Assembly: GCA_029204225.1 (NCBI GenBank) | Contig: CM055107.1 | Location: forward strand, 23,206,678-23,270,677 | Length of the DNA: 64,000 nucleotides | Direction of reading: 5' to 3' | From: Diphasiastrum complanatum | Taxonomy: Eukaryota > Streptophyta > Lycopodiopsida > Lycopodiales > Lycopodiaceae | Part shown: positions 58,437 to 64,000 of the stretch, one piece after another | Numbering within the stretch: the stretch's first letter is position 1 | Layout of the letters: each line of letters begins with the position of its first letter | Notes under the pieces: model-generated | Seen by the model: the letters and a program-made list of their open reading frames with translations, nothing else | What the model was told of the DNA's origin: nothing | Database searches by the model: none | Program-made: the position numbers and the translations under genes

Positions 58437-59557
58437 ACATTATCAAAGCTCATCTTGTGCCAATCCAGAGTTTCCCCATTTCTCAGCGCCTCTTCTCCTC
58501 TGTATGCACAAACGGTTGAAAAGCTTTCCCCAGAAAAGTACTAAAAATTCTAAGCAATTTGTAAAAAAGATTTTAAACAAACCCAAGGGACAATAAATGA
58601 AATGGCTTTGATAGGGAATTATGTGTCACGTCTAGCATGTTTCCAAACTTGAACAACAAAGATGGCTCAAGAGAGAAGGAAAGAACAAAATGTGAAAGAA
58701 CATTTAACTTTTGCTTTTGCTTCAAAAGCTAATAACTCACCATATCCAATTTTTTCCAACTTTGAGGCTGCCATTTCAAATGCGTTTGAAATATGGTATA
58801 AGGATCTTGCCTGCCAAACAAACCAGCACCCCCACTGCTTCTTCAGTACTCTGTCTCATGATTACCTCCATCTACTAAAACGCTACTAAGTGAACTATAC
58901 TTACGATGGAAATAATCAAGCTTGACTGAACACGTATAACAAACAATATACAGAGTTATTAGCACACTTACAACTCTTGAGCCAATAACATTGTATAGAA
59001 GCGGAGCCAAGTAAATAGAGCCATCCAGAACGTAAAACATAGCCAATGGTGTCACCTTCTCCGGACTATCACGCTTTTGTTTACGCAAAACGAAAAGATG
59101 AGGCTCCTGAGCTTCGTGCAGAATATATTCAATGCCAGTCATTTTTCTGCAAGCCATAGGAGAATGAATATAAGAACAAGAATTCTCTTAGAACTTCAAC
59201 TGCAGCTACCAAAAAAACTCTTCAATGGCAGAAAAGAACAAACAGTAAGACAGATATTTGACACAGTTCAATGTTCGAACATCCCAGAAAATAGTGAAAA
59301 GAAATAGTTACGTACGATAGGTGGGACATGTCGAGGGGGTGAATGGAGCGCATGCGGAGCTGCTCGTTATTGCAGATATGATCGTAGAAGGGTGACAAGG
59401 CGAAATAATCGAACACCAAAGAGCGATCGAGCGGGTAGGTGTTTAGCCATAGCTGATCCCGGAAGCTGATGCTTGTCATGTCCAAAGGAGATGGAGCAGA
59501 GGAAGGCGCAGCGGACGGACCATCCCCCGGCAGCATTTGCATCCCAGCTCCGGCCAT
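40624..59557 (-). CDS. MED6: Mediator of RNA polymerase II transcription subunit 6 (5 exons, giant introns)
   Basis: The minus-strand exons are 59557-59316, 59146-58972, 58810-58741, 47332-47217 and 40797-40624, giving 258 aa, close to the length of Arabidopsis MED6. All introns are GT-AG and the phases agree. Exon 1 has the family signature [20 protein letters not shown], then FALSPFYD and [18 protein letters not shown]. Exon 2 gives [20 protein letters not shown], then [13 protein letters not shown] and [11 protein letters not shown]. Exon 3 gives [20 protein letters not shown]. Exon 4 is acidic and ends [17 protein letters not shown]. Exon 5 begins with the proline-rich [10 protein letters not shown] and ends in a basic KRIKLEL. 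MED6 is a head-module subunit of Mediator, linking activators to RNA polymerase II in the nucleus. Introns 1 and 2 are 169 and 161 bp; introns 3 and 4 are 11,408 and 6,419 bp and packed with transposon relics. No coding defect is seen. Confidence 0.93.
41150..41767 (+). repeat. Tandemly repeated Copia-type LTR end with primer-binding sites (MED6 intron 4)
   Basis: 41150-41499 is repeated, with an internal deletion of roughly 90 bp, at 41500-41767. Each ends with TCTAACA followed by TGGTATCAAAGCC (41462-41474 and 41730-41742), one mismatch from the initiator Met-tRNA site, and an ATG that opens only a short frame beginning MANPN. These are LTR 3' ends plus gag starts, with no further coding. 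Confidence 0.7.
41768..43053. other. Intron sequence without recognised features
   Basis: Part of MED6 intron 4. I see no motif-bearing frame, LTR end or strong repeat here. Confidence 0.5.
43054..44340 (-). pseudogene. Penelope-like reverse transcriptase relic
   Basis: Minus-strand pieces follow the order of a Penelope-like RT. At about 44110-44010: [20 protein letters not shown] (the usual form is K.PYK.RFI....CTT..LS). At about 43870-43800: [20 protein letters not shown]. At 43640-43500: [20 protein letters not shown] (the usual form is GIPMGTNCAPLLA.LFL.SYE). At about 43420: VDD followed by [11 protein letters not shown], the catalytic YVDD/YIDD position. At 43190-43060: [20 protein letters not shown] (the usual form is Y.SQL.RY). 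Many stops and frame changes interrupt it. It lies in MED6 intron 4 in the same orientation as MED6. I saw no GIY-YIG endonuclease. The family call rests on motif order from memory of such RTs. Confidence 0.6.
44640..44960. repeat. GC-rich repeat with a 23-base poly-G run
   Basis: A G run occupies 44805-44827. Around it, GGTAGTCCCCCGAGAAACA and GGTAGCTCCCCGAGAAACAG are tandem relatives, followed by GGGGTCCGGGGG-type sequence. G/C-rich GGTCCGGGGG segments of this kind occur in plant Copia LTRs, and a Copia gag fragment follows at 45249. The association is inference. Confidence 0.5.
45249..45962 (+). pseudogene. gag: Copia-type gag fragment (UBN2 domain plus zinc knuckle)
   Basis: A 237-codon open frame lacks the Gag N-terminus. 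It contains the UBN2-type middle ([20 protein letters not shown], then TLNSLPNSY), a lysine-rich stretch, and a CCHC zinc knuckle [14 protein letters not shown] near residue 160. No protease or polymerase follows. It lies within MED6 intron 4, opposite in orientation to MED6. The frame is intact but the element is only a fragment. Confidence 0.75.
45963..47216. repeat. Intron sequence with a long CT microsatellite
   Basis: A (TC)n run lies at 46579-46632, about 1.1 to 1.4 kb into the large intron after MED6 exon 4 (minus strand). The open frames near 46135-46450 have no recognisable motifs. Confidence 0.6.
47333..48720. other. Start of MED6 intron 3 flank, unassigned
   Basis: No clear element is identified. 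The minus strand near 48245-48155 reads [20 protein letters not shown], then [11 protein letters not shown], which looks coding but is isolated and unrecognised. Confidence 0.35.
48721..49760 (-). pseudogene. hAT transposase relic, minus strand
   Basis: Reading the minus strand: [20 protein letters not shown], then [20 protein letters not shown] and [11 protein letters not shown] (the DUF659-like block of plant hAT elements); about 49390-49260 [15 protein letters not shown] (the PLHAAGY block); and at 48948-48721 an acidic C-terminus ending [11 protein letters not shown]. Several frame changes, a small TATATG repeat near 49470-49495 and missing segments show it is dead. Inserted in MED6 intron 3. 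Confidence 0.65.
49767..51102 (+). pseudogene. hAT transposase relic, plus strand, internally deleted
   Basis: A degenerate BED-like zinc finger region ([11 protein letters not shown]...[11 protein letters not shown]) is followed by [20 protein letters not shown], then [12 protein letters not shown], and [17 protein letters not shown] with an in-frame stop. The last open part (50545-51102) is acidic, then basic with an AT-hook-like [14 protein letters not shown]. The dimerisation region is missing. It starts 7 bp beyond the oppositely oriented hAT relic, so the two lie back to back. Confidence 0.65.
51440..52140. repeat. Foldback segment ending in telomere-like CCCTAAA/TTTAGGG repeats
   Basis: About 51655-51720 and 51962-52030 are inverted copies (ATCAACATCTCAAGAAGGAC...GCATAAGAACAAGCAAAC). 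Outside the left arm lie many CCCTAAAC/CCCTAAC motifs (51455-51605). Outside the right arm lies GGGTTTAGGGTTCAGGGTTG (about 52105-52130). The arms are interrupted by other sequence. Within MED6 intron 3. Confidence 0.6.
52244..52645 (+). repeat. Tandem partial duplication of about 203 bp spacing, coding-like
   Basis: AATGGTGTTGATTGGGCCTA and the following 70 bases occur at about 52330 and 52533. The second copy reads [20 protein letters not shown] in frame with the preceding sequence; the first is frame-shifted. No family is recognised. It may be a captured gene fragment. Confidence 0.4.
52646..54350. other. Intron sequence with poly-G run and GC-rich tail
   Basis: No gene or identified element. 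A 23-base G run is at 54163-54185, followed by a segment rich in GCGCCC (54290-54350). Confidence 0.4.
54670..55195 (+). repeat. Acidic frame fragment next to a Copia-type LTR fragment
   Basis: 54670-54955 reads as an acidic open frame ([20 protein letters not shown]). From about 54970 the sequence has CTCTCTCTACCCGAG twice, then CTCCACACGTGTGAATGTAC and the segment shared with 31440-31650 (GTGCTCTT.CCTTAGATT...CATCTTAGGAGATCAA). This looks like the 3' end of a Copia-type element. Confidence 0.4.
55976..56530 (+). pseudogene. Chromodomain Ty3/Gypsy integrase C-terminus
   Basis: A 184-codon frame is the end of a Gypsy polyprotein. [10 protein letters not shown]...[20 protein letters not shown] is the integrase GPF/C-terminal module, VFHVS is represented by IFHVSLL, and [24 protein letters not shown] is the integrase-linked chromodomain typical of plant chromoviruses, which reads chromatin marks to direct integration. 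Everything upstream of the integrase end is missing. Inserted in MED6 intron 3 opposite to MED6. Confidence 0.82.
56748..57125 (+). repeat. Purine tract and probable partial 3' LTR of the chromodomain Gypsy element
   Basis: ACAGGGGAGAGT at 56748-56759 is placed as expected for a polypurine tract about 220 bp after the chromodomain stop. The following 370 bp, with a TTCATGCATAAGC...GGTATATGTAGGGCAGCATTG section and CTTCCTGCTTTCTAGC duplicated nearby, fits an LTR. The exact ends were not determined. Confidence 0.4.
57126..58361. other. Intron sequence, unassigned
   Basis: Part of MED6 intron 3 next to exon 3. I see no recognisable coding relic or strong repeat. Confidence 0.45.
58362..58439. 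repeat. Compound (CT)n(CA)n microsatellite in MED6 intron 3
   Basis: About 25 CT units run to 58412, followed by about 13 AC units to 58439. It lies about 300 bp inside the intron from exon 3. Confidence 0.9.
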
Positions 59558-60738
59558 AGAACGCACGCTCTCCTCCCTCTCTTACTTTTTGTGTGTTTTT
59601 CCTTCCCTCCCTTCTTGAGGCCCAATACCCCGGATTGTCCCATTCGTTATGTTATGCGATTCTGGTAAAGAAGTTCCTATTTTTTTGCTGATCCACCAAG
59701 AGACACAATTTTGGCCATTCTTCAGATTACAAAACCTAAATATCTAAATTCTGAAATAGGTCAGTCATCAAACTAGTTGCAGGTATGGCACACAAATGCT
59801 TTGGAATCATAATAAAGGACATCATGCAAGTTTTGGGCTTTGCCTTAAAAGGCAATACTATGTGTTGAGGTAGTAGGTCAATGGAGTTTTGAAAAGAGTC
59901 AACACTAAAGGTTAAATTGTGAAGGTCGATTGAACACACTAAGGTGTGGACCTTGGTGTACAAACCTGCATAAAACAATTCAAATAGTGTCAAGAAGTAG
60001 GCCTGTTACAGCAAAGTCAGGTTCAAGCGGAAGCCCTAAGCAGTATTGTTTCATTGCCCAACATCCAAGGGGACTAGGCTGAGGTGCAATTCGACTTGTT
60101 TAGTCCGCAAATGCAGCAAAAGACAACAACGACCGAAGAGCTAACCGGGGTTCAGCATAGAGGCAGTAGTAGCACGACGACATATCTGCAGAACCGTCTC
60201 GGAATTTTACAACGGCAGCTCTCCCATTGCAGGATGCTATAAATCTGACTCAGGATATAGAGTCGTGCAATCAGAACACGAATTATACTAATAATGGACA
60301 TATGAATACGTTCTTGCATACGGCCAGGCTCAGTGACTAAGTGAGCCTATGATGAACCAGGAAGATACAATGCAGGCTGATGCTACTCCACAATAGCCCC
60401 ACCAAGCGGGAAAATTTCTGACAACCGAACAAACGAGGGTACGTGTACCATGCCAATCCATTTTTCACAACAGTGAATATGAGACATCCACATATTGGAC
60501 TATCATGGCATAAATGCCGTCAAAATGCCTACCATCCCCTGCTGACCAAGGTTTAAACTTAGCCTGTCATTGGATCGTGCTGTAAGCATCTCATTGTGTC
60601 CCGACAAGCTGCACTCGGTTTCATACAAGTATTCAGCCGCAAACATCATGGAGTTCCCTGTTAAGATTTCAATCTCGTCGAAAGGCTTAGTCTTCATTTT
60701 CCCCTGCAAAATTGCCCACGCGAATATAGCTTGTCTAT
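59558..60738. other. MED6 promoter side and unassigned sequence
   Basis: The MED6 5' leader and promoter should lie in the first few hundred bases (TC-rich 59565-59615). No TATA box could be assigned with confidence. The rest holds no supported gene except the 3' flank of the candidate below. Confidence 0.4.
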
Positions 60739-60986
60739 TTAAATCAAATTCCTCCAAAATTCGTAGAGCTCGTCCAAATCCCATGGCTCGTCCCATTCTT
60801 CGTTGGTGATTTCCCCCAACCCTGGCAAGAATGCATAATCAACGTTCCAAGCATGCTCGACATTTTGTACGAATATCCATTGCTGCAAAACTATATAGGC
60901 TTTTTACCTCCCTCCCCAGCATCATCTTCGGTCGTTTTGCCAGAAGAGAATTTCCAGCAAAGAGTAAAGCAGACATAGGAGCACAT
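60739..60986 (-). CDS. Candidate small two-exon gene, unrecognised
   Basis: Exon 60986-60908, an 86-base GT-AG intron (60907-60822) and exon 60821-60739 give a 53-residue frame with an acidic C-terminal half (GEITNEEWDEPWDLDELYEF) that looks coding. An alternative unspliced frame starts MSALLFAGNSLLAKRPKMML, resembling an organelle transit peptide, and continues past one TGA (60841-60839) to a stop near 60503. Either the spliced form is the end of a longer gene or one of these frames is chance. No family is recognised. Confidence 0.25.
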
Positions 60987-62580
60987 CAACGAAAGAAAGA
61001 AAAAACAAAGAGACTCAGAGGTTTGTGACTTATGGGACATTAGAATTTTGATATTTTATAGCCATTGCAATGAATCAAACACACGAGCTGTTTGTCAAGG
61101 GAACTTGCACACCGATTACCACCAAATGGTTGAACATAGCCATGCTAACAAAGTAGACACCACAAAAGGTGTTCAGAGTCATGGATGATAGCCAGCGACT
61201 ATTGCTTAAACCTTTACGGTTTGGATGGGGCATGGATGCATCGAAACCAAGAGAGTGGACATCAACGATCACCGCTACAAAATTGTTGGGGGCCTTTAAG
61301 GCCTTCAATCCAATCACTATAAATGAACGTGGCAAGGGAGAATCTGCGAGCTATTTCTCGGGGATGCACACATCTAACGAAAGTGAAAGTGAACATGATA
61401 GTTGAGAAGTCAAGCGACAGAAAAGTTTGCGGAAAAGCCAGGGATAAACCTCGGTGGAACTCGGAAATTTTTTTTTTTTTGGGGGGGGGAAAGCCTAGTT
61501 GGGCTATTTTAATGTAATTGTAAGATAATTTTTTATCGGATGTAATGGTAGGAATAAGCTTTTATTTGATGTAATTGTAAGATTTCGAATTTATTAGAAA
61601 CACATTGAAATAATTAGGAAGATACGGGAAGTTACCTTGGAAGAATTGACATTATGAGATAAAGTAGGGTTGGTGGTTGATGTTAAGTCATAGTCAATGG
61701 AAGTTGAATAAATCATAAGCAACTGCAAAATCAACGGTTGCGGTCTGTATGAGAAATTGAACCGAATGGTTGCGGTCATAACGAGATTTTGCGATATCAC
61801 ATGGCGATGTCATAGCTGAAGTATAAGTAGGAGATTTAGAGCTGAGGTAAGGGCGCTTTGATTTTACGTTGCTGAACAGTGGCTTGATTGAGCGTCAAGG
61901 GTGAGAGCTGAGTAATTGTATCCGAATGATTGCGTTCAGTCATATAGCGTCTATGCCAGGTTGTAGGCGGCAAGAAGAAAGTGTCTTGCTTAAGACCTCT
62001 TTAAGCAACTTGATGTCTATAGTAATTACTGGACTTCTGTGCCAACTCTTGTAACAAAGACTATGTTTGCATGGAATGAGAATGGAATACCTTTGTTTGG
62101 TTCTTTACATGAGGTTGATGGTAAATTTGTATGTTAGATTTTGGTGAATGATATGGCATATAATTAGATTAATTTGATCAGTAGTTCTATGCGTATGGTG
62201 GTTAAGTGCAGCTCTGTATACTGTTTTACTTCTATCATATTCCATCCCTGCTAGTGGTAGGTCATGTCTGTAATGAAATAGTAGCTTAGCTGAATTAAGT
62301 GTCAGGTGGTTAATGGAATAAACACCCCCTTAACATATTGTGCTACAATTGGAAATCAACTATCTGATACTGAAATTTGATACCACAAATTGAAGAATAT
62401 GATACTATGAAAAGTATCTAATGATATCGATTTGATATTATGAAATATATCAAGTATTAGAGGTATGATATAATAGATCGCTCTAGTATCATAAAGGTAC
62501 GCTCTGATACTATATGTATTAGAGCTCTAATGTTGAAAAATGAAAAATCATCTATCTTGACTTTAGGCTTTGGCAAAGTT
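60987..62580. other. Gene-free sequence
   Basis: No supported gene. A T/G homopolymer junction lies at about 61469-61489. GGCCTTTAAGGCC is a short palindrome near 61290. Confidence 0.45.
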
Positions 62581-63337
62581 TTTTCTGTGTGTATGTAATG
62601 TCCCATATTGTAAATGCCAAATTTGGCCTAGAAGAAACTCGAGCTATTTGGTTTGTTGAGTCTAGTTGGTCATAAACAACATGCATATAGAATGTAGACA
62701 TAGAAATGCCAATTATGGGCTTGTAGAAACTCGTGGCATATCACATGCAATAATTGTAAGTGATCCAAAGTGACATGCAAGGCATGCACAAAGTGTATTG
62801 GACGCATGCATAGTGATTTGGATAATTCTAGTTTAGAATTTCACACTTGGTAAAAGTAGGTAGAAATGCATGCATGTAAAGTGACAAATGTCACTAGTTT
62901 GCTAGTTTTCACTTTTAGATGTGGATGAAAGTAGGAGACAGATGGTTCTACCTCGAGCTACTCCAATCTCCATAAATATGTGTAGGCTCTCTCATAACTT
63001 TTGATGAAGAACCAAGCTTTGAAGCTATTCCATGTCAATTTGAATCTATCATATTGTTTGCTTGAATTTTGCTCTCTCTTTCTCTCTCTAACTCGAGTAG
63101 AGGATTATGCTAATGCATTAAATTCTTGTACTTCTCTTTTTTTGATATTGAATGTAATCATTCTTTAATCATTAGCATGCTAGATTGTGCTTTGGCCATA
63201 AATTCTTGTATTAGATTTTGATATTCAATTTAGAATCAAATTATGTGCTAAACACAAAGCTTAACAAGATCATTCACCCTTGAGGATTGTTCCCCACACG
63301 TGTGAACTTGCTGGATTTTTATCATGGTATCAGAGCC
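62580..63337 (+). repeat. Copia-type LTR 3' part and primer-binding site
   Basis: The sequence ends CACACGTGTGAACTTGCTGG...TATCA at 63324, immediately followed by TGGTATCAGAGCC (63325-63337), an exact initiator Met-tRNA primer-binding site. CTCTCTCTTTCTCTCTCTAA and the CACACGTGTGA motif match LTR fragments at 31185-31690 and 54970-55195. The LTR start is uncertain, probably near 62590. Confidence 0.65.
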
Positions 63338-64000
63338 AAATTAAGCTTTGCATGCTATTATCACTTATTGTGCAAGAATTTGTGAGCTCAATTCATGCAA
63401 AAAAACTGTCTTTCACATTTCTTTACCTTTTCTTGAAAAGTGTTTGGATCAAAGAGGATAGAATCAATATTTTCATATCAGAATTGACATTGTACGGAAT
63501 TCTTGGATTTCGCATGTGTGAAAATCAGAGCTTTTCAGACCTCTTTATTTCCATCATCTTTGGTCCAAAGATATTGATGTTATAGCTTGATAGAAAGCTT
63601 ATAAGGAGTACTTTCCATTGCATTTGATCTCAAATCACTCAGATGTGTCTATCAAGAGTTATACGCTCTTAAAGAGGGTAGGGAGAGCTCTTCTGAGTGA
63701 CCACTTTTTTTATTTGATTCAATTTAGCTTGATTCACAATCCATTTTTTTGAATAATCAACACAAGAAACTTGAGATCTAGACGTAGTTTGGAGTTATTG
63801 AACACATTGAGTCTTTTTTGAATCAATAGTGTTTTCTTTTGAAGCATTTCACACATGCCAAAAGTAGAATCAAAACTTGTCTATACTCCTCAATTCATTT
63901 TGAGAGATTGATCTAGTTTATCTTATTTTGTGGAATATTTGAAATCTATCTCAAATTCAGTTGCAAGATTTCACATAGGATTTGGTAGTACACCCTTGAA
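63338..64000 (+). mobile_element. Start of the internal region of a Copia-type element, cut by the window end
   Basis: It follows the primer-binding site directly. It should be the element's untranslated leader; no gag frame is reached before 64000. The open frame at 63280-63585 spans the LTR/PBS junction and is not a gene. Confidence 0.45.

Noticed and set aside
58242-58596. Frames with Arg-Glu or Ser-Leu and Thr-His runs on both strands
   Set aside because: Translation of the compound CT/CA microsatellite inside MED6 intron 3.

Overview
The window is nuclear DNA of a land plant with a repeat-rich genome. The evidence is two clearly plant-type spliced genes (a DUF604 fringe-like glycosyltransferase and Mediator subunit MED6), plant LTR retrotransposons primed by initiator-Met tRNA, and CACTA, MULE and hAT relics. 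Introns of 11.4 and 6.4 kb in MED6, TE density, long AT-rich gaps and a Penelope-like reverse transcriptase relic fit a fern, lycophyte or gymnosperm better than a small-genome angiosperm. That placement is inference.

Layout. 1-4.1 kb: a MITE-sized inverted repeat, three tandem hairpins and a decayed MULE transposase. 6.0-7.9 kb: an intact three-exon DUF604 gene (+). 9.15-11.0 kb: a broken, unrecognised protein gene (-). 11.3-28.9 kb: a GC-richer island of two related LTR families. Family A is non-coding; one copy is at 11.55-15.9 kb and a rearranged copy with its own target-site duplication is at 24.95-28.87 kb. Family B is one young element at 16.55-24.87 kb with near-identical 921-bp LTRs, a 5-bp target duplication and only Gag plus a protease-like domain, in two tandem copies. 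30.3-33.1 kb: Copia fragments, then an FCP1/NIF-like HAD phosphatase reading frame. 35.5-38 kb: CACTA and Gypsy relics. 40.6-59.6 kb: MED6 (-), five exons, with Copia, Penelope-like, hAT and chromodomain-Gypsy debris in its two large introns. 60.7-61.0 kb: a weak candidate small gene (-). 62.6-64 kb: the LTR end and primer-binding site of a Copia-type element running off the window.

How things work together. MED6 and the DUF604 gene are the only confident host genes. The most interesting part is the 11-29 kb island. Families A and B share about 545 bp of leader next to the primer-binding site and a common LTR core, but only B carries Gag and neither carries reverse transcriptase or integrase here. 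That looks like a layered parasitic system: non-coding A, Gag-only B and an unseen autonomous partner.

All gene models come from reading splice sites and translations by eye. Family calls rest on recognised motifs, not on database searches.
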